Notes: generated by a model not told the origin, from the letters alone. A stretch of 64,000 nt of DNA from Brachyhypopomus gauderio (GCF_052324685.1 NW_027506880.1:62001-126000); one strand, 5' to 3'. Counted from the first letter of the stretch, positions 1 to 8,711 are shown. Translations and numbers: made by a program.

Positions 1-16
1 AGCAAAAATACCACCA

Positions 17-126
17 GTCAGAATGGCCGAGCGGTCTAAGGCGCCAGACTCAAGTTGATAAAACTTCCAAAAGTTGGGTTTTCTGGTCTCCCAAAGGAGG
101 CGTGGGTTGTAATCCCACTTCTGACA
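17..126 (+). tRNA. tRNA-Leu(CAA), class L (type example)
   Basis: HOR1-1. Exons and the 26-nt intron are as in class A, but the T-loop reads TTGTAAT. C56 has become G and A57 has become T. C56 is nearly invariant because it pairs with G19 in the tRNA elbow and is a core B-box base. A folded but poorly transcribed or unstable tRNA is the likely result. The change recurs in 19 genes of the window, so it has been spread by duplication. The gene keeps the anticodon CAA, a paired acceptor stem and a T5 terminator. Confidence 0.82.
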
Positions 127-130
127 AGTG

Positions 131-135
131 TTTTT
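131..135 (+). terminator. Pol III terminator, T5 form (type example)
   Basis: Five T residues begin five bases after the discriminator base. This form follows classes B, C and L and some A and M genes. The T-run is followed by CCATC or CAATC. Confidence 0.85.
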
Positions 136-353
136 CCATCAACAAATGAATGTAGTTTTGCTGGAACTTTCAACACAAGAGCTCATTATATAGTGAGTAA
201 ATGAGAGAAAGAAAGAAACTCCTGTGACATCATAATTGAACAAGCTTCAACAATGTAATTTCAGGTTTATTGCTTTTCTTGAAATCTTCAGTTTTGACTG
301 CCTAATCATTAATAAGTCTGATTTCTAACAAGCAAAAATACCACCAGTCAGAA

Positions 354-364
354 TGGCCGAGCGG
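354..364 (+). promoter_or_regulatory. RNA polymerase III A box (type example)
   Basis: TGGCCGAGCGG at tRNA nucleotides 8-19 fits the eukaryotic A-box consensus TRGYNNARNNG. It is intact in nearly all genes; the four G18C-type loci per HOR-sized stretch (for example 1243) alter its 3' part. Confidence 0.85.
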
Positions 365-434
365 TCTAAGGCGCCAGACTCAAGTTGATAAAACTTCCAA
401 AAGTTGGGATTTCTGGTCTCCCAAAGGAGGCGTG

Positions 435-445
435 GGTTCAAATCC
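435..445 (+). promoter_or_regulatory. RNA polymerase III B box (type example)
   Basis: GGTTCAAATCC in the T arm fits the core GWTCRANNC. Class A keeps it. Class M keeps the core but changes the first G of the arm, class L loses C56 and the purine at 57, and classes B and C lose G53. Confidence 0.85.
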
Positions 446-456
446 CACTTCTGACA

Positions 457-675
457 AGTGTTTTCAATCAACAAATGAATCTAGTTTTGCTGGAACTTTC
501 AACACAAGAGCTCATTATATAGTGAGTAAATGAGAGAAAGAAAGAAACTCCTGTGACATCATAATTGAACAAGCTTCAACAATGTAATTTCAGGTTTATT
601 GCTTTTCTTGAAATCTTCAGTTTTGACTGCCTAATCATTAATAAGTCTGATTTCTAACAAGCAAAAATACCACCA
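457..675 (+). repeat. Long spacer (type example)
   Basis: 219 bp of AT-rich DNA between two genes. It holds the T4 terminator, a near-palindrome CTCATTATATAGTGAG, a purine-rich stretch, TGACATCA, and a 91-bp distal part (581-671) absent from short spacers. No coding potential is evident. Long spacers come in a few recurring haplotypes, for example GAACATACTTGGAC after class B genes and GAACAAGCTTCAAC after many A and M genes. Confidence 0.85.
461..464 (+). terminator. Pol III terminator, T4 form (type example)
   Basis: Four T residues, the minimum for animal Pol III, lie in the same place after most class A genes. The one-base difference explains the 329 versus 330 bp unit lengths. Confidence 0.8.
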
Positions 676-785
676 TTCAGAATGGCCGAGCGGTCTAAGG
701 CGCCAGACTCAAGTTGATAAAACTTCCAAAAGTTGGGATTTCTGGTCTCCCAAAGGAGGCGTGGGTTCAAATCCCACTTCTGACA
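676..785 (+). tRNA. tRNA-Leu(CAA), class A with T1
   Basis: HOR1-3. The first base is T instead of G, so pair 1-72 (T-C) is broken at the RNase P cleavage end. The rest is class A. Followed by a short spacer. Confidence 0.9.
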
Positions 786-913
786 AGTGTTTTCAATCAA
801 CAAATGAATCTAGTTTTGATAGAACTACAAACACAATAGCTCATTATATAATGAGTAAATGAGAGAAATAAAGAAACTCTTGTGACATTATAAGTGAACA
901 AGTTTCAACTCCA
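786..913 (+). repeat. Short spacer (type example)
   Basis: 128 bp, homologous to the proximal part of the long spacer but with many substitutions (GATAGAACTACAAACACAAT instead of GCTGGAACTTTCAACACAAG) and without the distal 91 bp. It always leads into a class B or C gene, so spacer and degenerate gene move as one unit. Confidence 0.88.
840..855 (+). repeat. 16-bp perfect palindrome in spacer (type example)
   Basis: CTCATTATATAATGAG equals its own reverse complement. It is perfect in short spacers and in most long spacers after class B genes. It carries one or two substitutions (ATAGTGAG, ACATAGTGAG) in the other spacers, so a form of it lies in every spacer. Confidence 0.85.
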
Positions 914-1023
914 GTCAGAATGGCCGAGCGGTCTAAGGCGCCAGACTCAAGTTGATGAAACTTCCAAAAGTAGGGGTTTCTGTTTTCCCAAAAGAGGCGT
1001 GGTTTCAAATCCCACTTCTGGCA
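914..1023 (+). tRNA. tRNA-Leu(CAA)-like, degenerate class B (type example)
   Basis: HOR1-4. Exon 1 (914-951) is identical to class A. Exon 2 carries five linked changes: T43 breaks anticodon-stem pair 27-43; two variable-arm changes leave a T-G wobble and a C-A mismatch; T53 breaks the invariant 53-61 pair and the B-box core; G71 makes a wobble with T2. The 26-nt intron also differs, with TAGGGG in place of TTGGGA, which removes the intronic TTG that could pair with the anticodon. Always preceded by a short spacer. Most likely a multiplied pseudogene or a weakly expressed tRNA; the CAA anticodon and overall length are kept. Confidence 0.8.
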
Positions 1024-1242
1024 AGTGTTTTTCCATCAACAAATGAATCTAGTTTTGCTGGAACATTCAACACAAGAGCTCATTATATAATGAGTAAATG
1101 AGAGAAAGAAAGAAACTCCTGTGACATCATAATTGAACATACTTGGACAATGTAATTTCAGGTTTATTGCTTTTCTTGAAATCTTCAGTTTTGACTGCCT
1201 AATCATTATAAGTCTGATTTCTAACAAGCAAAAACACGACCA

Positions 1243-1352
1243 GTCAGAATGGCCGAGCCGTCTAAGGCGCCAGACTCAAGTTGATAAAACTTCCAAAAGT
1301 TGGGTTTTCTGGTCTCCCAAAGGAGGCGTGGGTTCAAATCCCACTTCTGACA
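1243..1352 (+). tRNA. tRNA-Leu(CAA), class A with C18
   Basis: HOR1-5. The D-loop reads GAGCCGTC: G18, which normally pairs with position 55 in the elbow and lies at the 3' part of the A box, is C. Otherwise class A with a T5 terminator. Confidence 0.88.
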
Positions 1353-1572
1353 AGTGTTTTTCCATCAACAAATGAATGTAGTTTTGCTGGAACTTTCAAC
1401 ACAAGAGCTCATTATATAGTGAGTAAATGAGAGAAAGAAAGAAACTCCTGTGACATCATAATTGTACATACTTCAACAAAGTAATTTCAGGTTTATTGCT
1501 TTTCTTGAAATCTTCAGTTTTGACTGCCTAATCATTAATAAGACTGATTTCTAACAAGCAAAAATACCACCA

Positions 1573-1682
1573 GTCAGAATGGCCGAGCGGTCTAAGGCGC
1601 CAGACTCAAGTTGATAAAACTTCCAAAAGTTGGGATTTCTGGTCTCCCAAAGGAGGCGTGAGTTCAAATCCCACTTCTGACA
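1573..1682 (+). tRNA. tRNA-Leu(CAA), class M (type example)
   Basis: HOR1-6. Class A except G52 is A, giving T stem GTGAG against CCCAC with one A-C mismatch at 52-62. The B-box core GTTCAAATC is kept, so transcription may be near normal while tRNA stability is reduced. The change recurs in 37 genes of the window, on several spacer backgrounds. Confidence 0.9.
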
Positions 1683-1902
1683 AGTGTTTTTCAATCAACA
1701 AATGATTCTAGTTTTGCTGGAACTTTCAACACAAGAGCTCATTATATAGTGAGTAAATGAGAGAAAGAAAGAAACTCCTGTGACATCATAATTGAACAAG
1801 CTTCAACAATGTAATTTCAGGTTTATTGCTTTTCTTGAAATCTTCAGTTTTGACTGCCTAATCATTAATAAGTCTGATTTCTAACAAGCAAAAATACCAC
1901 CA

Positions 1903-2012
1903 GTCAGAATGGCCGAGCGGTCTAAGGCGCCAGACTCAAGTTGATAAAACTTCCAAAAGTTGGGATTTCTGGTCTCCCAAAGGAGGCGTGGGTTCAAATC
2001 CCACTTCTGACA
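1903..2012 (+). tRNA. tRNA-Leu(CAA), class A
   Basis: HOR1-7; short spacer follows. Confidence 0.95.
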
Positions 2013-2140
2013 AGTGTTTTCAATCAACAAATGAATCTAGTTTTGATAGAACTACAAACACAATAGCTCATTATATAATGAGTAAATGAGAGAAATAAAG
2101 AAACTCTTGTGACATTATAAGTGAACAAGGTTCAACTCCA

Positions 2141-2250
2141 GTCAGAATGGCCGAGCGGTCTAAGGCGCCAGACTCAAGTTGATGAAACTTCCAAAAGTAG
2201 GGGTTTCTGTTTTCCCAAAAGAGGCGTGGTTTCAAATCCCACTTCTGGCA
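2141..2250 (+). tRNA. tRNA-Leu(CAA)-like, class B
   Basis: HOR1-8. Confidence 0.78.
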
Positions 2251-2469
2251 AGTGTTTTTCCATCAACAAATGAATCTAGTTTTGCTGGAACATTCAACAC
2301 AAGAGCTCATTATATAATGAGTAAATGAGAGAAAGAAAGAAACTCCTGTGACATCATAATTGAACATACTTGGACAATGTAATTTCAGGTTTATTGCTTT
2401 TCTTGAAATCTTCAGTTTTGACTGCCTAATCATTATAAGTCTGATTTCTAACAAGCAAAAACACGACCA

Positions 2470-2579
2470 GTCAGAATGGCCGAGCGGTCTAAGGCGCCAG
2501 ACTCAAGTTGATAAAACTTCCAAAAGTTGGGTTTTCTGGTCTCCCAAAGGAGGAGTGAGTTCAAATCCCACTTCTGACA
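2470..2579 (+). tRNA. tRNA-Leu(CAA), class M with A48
   Basis: HOR1-9. Besides A52, base 48 is A instead of C (position 2554), which would disturb the 15-48 tertiary pair. The HOR copy 2 equivalent (37586) has C, so this is a private change. Confidence 0.86.
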
Positions 2580-2799
2580 AGTGTTTTTCAATCAAAAAAT
2601 GATTCTAGTTTTGCTGGAACATTCAACACAAGAGCTCATTACATAGTGAGTACATGAGAGAAAGAAAGAAACTCCTGTGACATCATAATTGAACATACTT
2701 GGACAATGTAATTTCAGGTTTATTGCTTTTCTTGAAATCTTCAGTTTTGACTGCCTAATCATTAATAAGTCTGATTTCTAACTAGCAAAAGTACCAGCA

Positions 2800-2909
2800 G
2801 TCAGAATGGCCGAGCGGTCTAAGGCGCCAGACTCAAGTTGATAAAACTTCCAAAAGTTGTGTTTTCTGGTCTCCCAAAGGAGGCGTGGGTTCAAATCCCA
2901 CTTCTGACA
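2800..2909 (+). tRNA. tRNA-Leu(CAA), class A, intron variant
   Basis: HOR1-10. The exons are class A. The intron has T at 2860 where other copies have G; the HOR copy 2 equivalent has G. Confidence 0.94.
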
Positions 2910-3129
2910 AGTGTTTTTCCATCAACAAATGAATGTAGTTTTGCTGGAACTTTCAACACAAGAGCTCATTATATAGTGAGTAAATGAGAGAAAGAAAGAA
3001 ACTCCTGTGACATCATAATTGAACATACTTCAACAAAGTAATTTCAGGTTTATTGCTTTTCTTGAAATCTTCAGTTTTGACTGCCTAATCATTAATAAGA
3101 CTTATTTCTAACAAGCAAAAATACCACCA

Positions 3130-3239
3130 GTCAGAATGGCCGAGCGGTCTAAGGCGCCAGACTCAAGTTGATAAAACTTCCAAAAGTTGGGTTTTCTGGT
3201 CTCCCAAAGGAGGCGTGAGTTCAAATCCCACTTCTGACA
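3130..3239 (+). tRNA. tRNA-Leu(CAA), class M
   Basis: HOR1-11; short spacer follows. Confidence 0.9.
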
Positions 3240-3367
3240 AGTGTTTTCAATCAACAAATGAATCTAGTTTTGATAGAACTACAAACACAATAGCTCATTA
3301 TATAATGAGTAAATGAGAGAAATAAAGAAACTCTTGTGACATTATAAGTGAACAAGGTTCAACTCCA

Positions 3368-3476
3368 GTCAGAATGGCCGAGCGGTCTAAGGCGCCAGAC
3401 TCAAGTTGATGAACTTCCAAAAGTAGGGGTTTCTGTTTTCCCAAAAGAGGCGTGGTTTCAAATCCCACTTCTGGCA
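3368..3476 (+). tRNA. tRNA-Leu(CAA)-like, degenerate class C (type example)
   Basis: HOR1-12. Same exon changes as class B (see 914) but the intron is 25 nt, one A shorter (GATGAACTT instead of GATGAAACTT). The spacer after class C usually reads GAACTTTCAAC, whereas after class B it reads GAACATTCAAC, so B and C are distinct lineages that are spread separately. Confidence 0.8.
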
Positions 3477-3696
3477 AGTGTTTTTCCATCAACAAATGAA
3501 TCTAGTTTTGCTGGAACTTTCAACACAAGAGCTCATTATATAGTGAGTAAATGAGAGAAAGAAAGAAACTCCTGTGACATCATAATTGAACAAGCTTCAA
3601 CAATGTAATTTCAGGTTTATTGCTTTTCTTGAAATCTTCAGTTTTGACTGCCTAATCATTAATAAGTCTGATTTCTAACAAGCAAAAATACCACCA

Positions 3697-3806
3697 GTCA
3701 GAATGGCCGAGCGGTCTAAGGCGCCAGACTCAAGTTGATAAAACTTCCAAAAGTTGGGATTTCTGGTCTCCCAAAGGAGGCGTGGGTTCAAATCCCACTT
3801 CTGACA
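3697..3806 (+). tRNA. tRNA-Leu(CAA), class A
   Basis: HOR1-13. Confidence 0.95.
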
Positions 3807-4025
3807 AGTGTTTTCAATCAACAAATGAATCTAGTTTTGCTGGAACTTTCAACACAAGAGCTCATTATATAGTGAGTAAATGAGAGAAAGAAAGAAACTC
3901 CTGTGACATCATAATTGAACAAGCTTCAACAATGTAATTTCAGGTTTATTGCTTTTCTTGAAATCTTCAGTTTTGACTGCCTAATCATTAATAAGTCTGA
4001 TTTCTAACAAGCAAAAATACCACTA

Positions 4026-4135
4026 GTCAGAATGGCCGAGCGGTCTAAGGCGCCAGACTCAAGTTGATAAAACTTCCAAAAGTTGGGATTTCTGGTCTCC
4101 CAAAGGAGGCGTGGGTTCAAATCCCACTTCTGACA
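4026..4135 (+). tRNA. tRNA-Leu(CAA), class A
   Basis: HOR1-14. The 5' flank reads CCACTA instead of CCACCA, a marker shared by several class A genes that precede a short spacer. Confidence 0.95.
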
Positions 4136-4263
4136 AGTGTTTTCAATCAACAAATGAATCTAGTTTTGATAGAACTACAAACACAATAGCTCATTATATA
4201 ATGAGTAAATGAGAGAAATAAAGAAACTCTTGTGACATTATAAGTGAACAAGGTTCAACTCCA

Positions 4264-4373
4264 GTCAGAATGGCCGAGCGGTCTAAGGCGCCAGACTCAA
4301 GTTGATGAAACTTCCAAAAGTAGGGGTTTCTGTTTTCCCAAAAGAGGCGTGGTTTCAAATCCCACTTCTGGCA
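4264..4373 (+). tRNA. tRNA-Leu(CAA)-like, class B
   Basis: HOR1-15. Confidence 0.78.
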
Positions 4374-4593
4374 AGTGTTTTTCCATCAACAAATGAATCT
4401 AGTTTTGCTGGAACATTCAACACAAGAGCTCATTATATAATGAGTAAATGAGAGAAAGAAAGAAACTCCTGTGACATCATAATTGAACATACTTGGACAA
4501 TGTAATTTCAGGTTTATTGCTTTTCTTGAAATCTTCAGTTTTGACTGCCTAATCATTAATAAGACTGATTTCTAACAAGCAAAAATACCACCA

Positions 4594-4703
4594 GTCAGAA
4601 TGGCCGAGCGGTCTAAGGCGCCAGACTCAAGTTGATAAAACTTCCAAAAGTTGGGTTTTCTGGTCTCCCAAAGGAGGCGTGGGTTGTAATCCCACTTCTG
4701 ACA
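4594..4703 (+). tRNA. tRNA-Leu(CAA), class L
   Basis: HOR1-16. Unusual in being followed by a short spacer (129 bp, T5 terminator) and a class C gene; other class L genes are followed by long spacers. This marks a recombination junction. Confidence 0.8.
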
Positions 4704-4832
4704 AGTGTTTTTCCATCAACAAATGAATCTAGTTTTGATAGAACTACAAACACAATAGCTCATTATATAATGAGTAAATGAGAGAAATAAAGAAACTCTT
4801 GTGACATTATAAGTGAACAAGGTTCAACTCCA

Positions 4833-4941
4833 GTCAGAATGGCCGAGCGGTCTAAGGCGCCAGACTCAAGTTGATGAACTTCCAAAAGTAGGGGTTTCTG
4901 TTTTCCCAAAAGAGGCGTGGTTTCAAATCCCACTTCTGGCA
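4833..4941 (+). tRNA. tRNA-Leu(CAA)-like, class C
   Basis: HOR1-17. Confidence 0.78.
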
Positions 4942-5161
4942 AGTGTTTTTCCATCAACAAATGAATCTAGTTTTGCTGGAACTTTCAACACAAGAGCTCA
5001 TTATATAGTGAGTAAATGAGAGAAAGAAAGAAACTCCTGTGACATCATAATTGAACAAGCTTCAACAATGTAATTTCAGGTTTATTGCTTTTCTTGAAAT
5101 CTTCAGTTTTGACTGCCTAATCATTAATAAGTCTGATTTCTAACAAGCAAAAATACCACCA

Positions 5162-5271
5162 GTCAGAATGGCCGAGCGGTCTAAGGCGCCAGACTCAAGT
5201 TGATAAAACTTCCAAAAGTTGGGATTTCTGGTCTCCCAAAGGAGGCGTGGGTTCAAATCCCACTTCTGACA
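5162..5271 (+). tRNA. tRNA-Leu(CAA), class A
   Basis: HOR1-18. Confidence 0.95.
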
Positions 5272-5490
5272 AGTGTTTTCAATCAACAAATGAATCTAGT
5301 TTTGCTGGAACTTTCAACACAAGAGCTCATTATATAGTGAGTAAATGAGAGAAAGAAAGAAACTCCTGTGACATCATAATTGAACAAGCTTCAACAATGT
5401 AATTTCAGGTTTATTGCTTTTCTTGAAATCTTCAGTTTTGACTGCCTAATCATTAATAAGTCTGATTTCTAACAAGCAAAAATACCACTA

Positions 5491-5600
5491 GTCAGAATGG
5501 CCGAGCGGTCTAAGGCGCCAGACTCAAGTTGATAAAACTTCCAAAAGTTGGGATTTCTGGTCTCCCAAAGGAGGCGTGGGTTCAAATCCCACTTCTGACA
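5491..5600 (+). tRNA. tRNA-Leu(CAA), class A
   Basis: HOR1-19; CCACTA 5' flank. Confidence 0.95.
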
Positions 5601-5728
5601 AGTGTTTTCAATCAACAAATGAATCTAGTTTTGATAGAACTACAAACACAATAGCTCATTATATAATGAGTAAATGAGAGAAATAAAGAAACTCTTGTGA
5701 CATTATAAGTGAACAAGGTTCAACTCCA

Positions 5729-5838
5729 GTCAGAATGGCCGAGCGGTCTAAGGCGCCAGACTCAAGTTGATGAAACTTCCAAAAGTAGGGGTTTCTGTTT
5801 TCCCAAAAGAGGCGTGGTTTCAAATCCCACTTCTGGCA
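5729..5838 (+). tRNA. tRNA-Leu(CAA)-like, class B
   Basis: HOR1-20. Confidence 0.78.
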
Positions 5839-6058
5839 AGTGTTTTTCCATCAACAAATGAATCTAGTTTTGCTGGAACATTCAACACAAGAGCTCATTA
5901 TATAATGAGTAAATGAGAGAAAGAAAGAAACTCCTGTGACATCATAATTGAACATACTTGGACAATGTAATTTCAGGTTTATTGCTTTTCTTGAAATCTT
6001 CAGTTTTGACTGCCTAATCATTAATAAGACTGATTTCTAACAAGCAAAAATACCACCA

Positions 6059-6168
6059 GTCAGAATGGCCGAGCGGTCTAAGGCGCCAGACTCAAGTTGA
6101 TAAAACTTCCAAAAGTTGGGTTTTCTGGTCTCCCAAAGGAGGCGTGGGTTGTAATCCCACTTCTGACA
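6059..6168 (+). tRNA. tRNA-Leu(CAA), class L
   Basis: HOR1-21. Confidence 0.8.
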
Positions 6169-6388
6169 AGTGTTTTTCCATCAACAAATGAATGTAGTTT
6201 TGCTGGAACTTTCAACACAAGAGCTCATTATATAGTGAGTAAATGAGAGAAAGAAAGAAACTCCTGTGACATCATAATTGAACAAGCTTCAACAATGTAA
6301 TTTCAGGTTTATTGCTTTTCTTGAAATCTTCAGTTTTGACTGCCTAATCATTAATAAGTCTGATTTCTAACAAGCAAAAATACCACCA

Positions 6389-6498
6389 GTCAGAATGGCC
6401 GAGCGGTCTAAGGCGCCAGACTCAAGTTGATAAAACTTCCAAAAGTTGGGATTTCTGGTCTCCCAAAGGAGGCGTGGGTTCAAATCCCACTTCTGACA
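6389..6498 (+). tRNA. tRNA-Leu(CAA), class A
   Basis: HOR1-22. Confidence 0.95.
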
Positions 6499-6717
6499 AG
6501 TGTTTTCAATCAACAAATGAATCTAGTTTTGCTGGAACTTTCAACACAAGAGCTCATTATATAGTGAGTAAATGAGAGAAAGAAAGAAACTCCTGTGACA
6601 TCATAATTGAACAAGCTTCAACAATGTAATTTCAGGTTTATTGCTTTTCTTGAAATCTTCAGTTTTGACTGCCTAATCATTAATAAGTCTGATTTCTAAC
6701 AAGCAAAAATACCACCA

Positions 6718-6827
6718 GTCAGAATGGCCGAGCGGTCTAAGGCGCCAGACTCAAGTTGATAAAACTTCCAAAAGTTGGGTTTTCTGGTCTCCCAAAGGAG
6801 GCGTGGGTTGTAATCCCACTTCTGACA
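6718..6827 (+). tRNA. tRNA-Leu(CAA), class L
   Basis: HOR1-23. Confidence 0.8.
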
Positions 6828-7047
6828 AGTGTTTTTCCATCAACAAATGAATGTAGTTTTGCTGGAACTTTCAACACAAGAGCTCATTATATAGTGAGTA
6901 AATGAGAGAAAGAAAGAAACTCCTGTGACATCATAATTGAACAAGCTTCAACAATGTAATTTCAGGTTTATTGCTTTTCTTGAAATCTTCAGTTTTGACT
7001 GCCTAATCATTAATAAGTCTGATTTCTAACAAGCAAAAATACCACCA

Positions 7048-7157
7048 GTCAGAATGGCCGAGCGGTCTAAGGCGCCAGACTCAAGTTGATAAAACTTCCA
7101 AAAGTTGGGATTTCTGGTCTCCCAAAGGAGGCATGGGTTCAAATCCCACTTCTGACA
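7048..7157 (+). tRNA. tRNA-Leu(CAA), class A with A49
   Basis: HOR1-24. G49 is A (GGCATGGG), so the outer T-stem pair 49-65 becomes an A-C mismatch. The B box is intact. Confidence 0.92.
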
Positions 7158-7376
7158 AGTGTTTTCAATCAACAAATGAATCTAGTTTTGCTGGAACTTT
7201 CAACACAAGAGCTCATTATATAGTGAGTAAATGAGAGAAAGAAAGAAACTCCTGTGACATCATAATTGAACAAGCTTCAACAATGTAATTTCAGGTTTAT
7301 TGCTTTTCTTGAAATCTTCAGTTTTGACTGCCTAATCATTAATAAGTCTGATTTCTAACAAGCAAAAATACCACCA

Positions 7377-7486
7377 GTCAGAATGGCCGAGCGGTCTAAG
7401 GCGCCAGACTCAAGTTGATAAAACTTCCAAAAGTTGGGATTTCTGGTCTCCCAAAGGAGGCGTGGGTTCAAATCCCACTTCTGACA
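7377..7486 (+). tRNA. tRNA-Leu(CAA), class A
   Basis: HOR1-25; short spacer follows. Confidence 0.95.
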
Positions 7487-7614
7487 AGTGTTTTCAATCA
7501 ACAAATGAATCTAGTTTTGATAGAACTACAAACACAATAGCTCATTATATAATGAGTAAATGAGAGAAATAAAGAAACTCTTGTGACATTATAAGTGAAC
7601 AAGGTTCAACTCCA

Positions 7615-7724
7615 GTCAGAATGGCCGAGCGGTCTAAGGCGCCAGACTCAAGTTGATGAAACTTCCAAAAGTAGGGGTTTCTGTTTTCCCAAAAGAGGCG
7701 TGGTTTCAAATCCCACTTCTGGCA
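7615..7724 (+). tRNA. tRNA-Leu(CAA)-like, class B
   Basis: HOR1-26. The following spacer has lost two bases (AAGTGATTTC near 7912), a private mark of this locus and its HOR copy 2 equivalent. Confidence 0.78.
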
Positions 7725-7941
7725 AGTGTTTTTCCATCAACAAATGAATCTAGTTTTGCTGGAACATTCAACACAAGAGCTCATTATATAATGAGTAAAT
7801 GAGAGAAAGAAAGAAACTCCTGTGACATCATAATTGAACATACTTGGACAATGTAATTTCAGGTTTATTGCTTTTCTTGAAATCTTCAGTTTTGACTGCC
7901 TAATCATTATAAGTGATTTCTAACAAGCAAAAACACGACCA

Positions 7942-8051
7942 GTCAGAATGGCCGAGCGGTCTAAGGCGCCAGACTCAAGTTGATAAAACTTCCAAAAGTT
8001 GGGTTTTCTGGTCTCCCAAAGGAGGCGTGGGTTCAAATCCCACTTCTGACA
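7942..8051 (+). tRNA. tRNA-Leu(CAA), class A
   Basis: HOR1-27; CACGACCA 5' flank, which elsewhere usually precedes class M or C18 genes. Confidence 0.95.
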
Positions 8052-8271
8052 AGTGTTTTTCAATCAACAAATGATTCTAGTTTTGCTGGAACATTCAACA
8101 CAAGAGCTCATTACATAGTGAGTAAATGAGAGAAAGAAAGAAACTCCTGTGACATCATAATTGAACATACTTGGACAATGTAATTTCAGGTTTATTGCTT
8201 TTCTTGAAATCTTCAGTTTTGACTGCCTAATCATTAATAAGTCTGATTTCTAACTAGCAAAAGTACCAGCA

Positions 8272-8381
8272 GTCAGAATGGCCGAGCGGTCTAAGGCGCC
8301 AGACTCAAGTTGATAAAACTTCCAAAAGTTGGGTTTTCTGGTCTCCCAAAGGAGGCGTGGGTTCAAATCCCACTTCTGACA
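8272..8381 (+). tRNA. tRNA-Leu(CAA), class A
   Basis: HOR1-28. Confidence 0.95.
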
Positions 8382-8601
8382 AGTGTTTTTCCATCAACAA
8401 ATGAATGTAGTTTTGCTGGAACTTTCAACACAAGAGCTCATTATATAGTGAGTAAATGAGAGAAAGAAAGAAACTCCTGTGACATCATAATTGAACATAC
8501 TTCAACAAAGTAATTTCAGGTTTATTGCTTTTCTTGAAATCTTCAGTTTTGACTGCCTAATCATTAATAAGACTTATTTCTAACAAGCAAAAATACCACC
8601 A

Positions 8602-8711
8602 GTCAGAATGGCCGAGCGGTCTAAGGCGCCAGACTCAAGTTGATAAAACTTCCAAAAGTTGGGTTTTCTGGTCTCCCAAAGGAGGCGTGAGTTCAAATCC
8701 CACTTCTGACA
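8602..8711 (+). tRNA. tRNA-Leu(CAA), class M
   Basis: HOR1-29. Confidence 0.9.

Larger units (their letters stand above)
347..456 (+). tRNA. tRNA-Leu(CAA), class A (type example)
   Basis: HOR1-2. Leucine tRNA reading UUG codons. Exon 1 is 347-384, the intron 385-410 and exon 2 411-456. The acceptor stem GTCAGAA/TTCTGAC is fully paired with discriminator A. The D stem is GCC/GGC with G18 G19 present. The anticodon stem CCAGA/TCTGG holds loop CTCAAGT once the intron is removed. The variable stem is CTCC/GGAG and the T stem GTGGG/CCCAC with loop TTCAAAT. The intron sits after nucleotide 37, the standard eukaryotic site. It can form a 5-bp hairpin AACTT/AAGTT (392-405) and offers a TTG at 404-406 able to pair with the anticodon. 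CCA is not encoded. Best candidate class for functional genes. Confidence 0.96.

Noticed and set aside
1036-1375. Short open reading frames of 60-100 codons on both strands, repeated throughout (for example one containing QSEWPSGLRRQTQV)
   Set aside because: They are translations of tRNA exons, intron and spacer, recur only with the repeat period, and have no codon-level conservation beyond the repeat itself. Database proteins of this kind would be artefacts of tRNA arrays.
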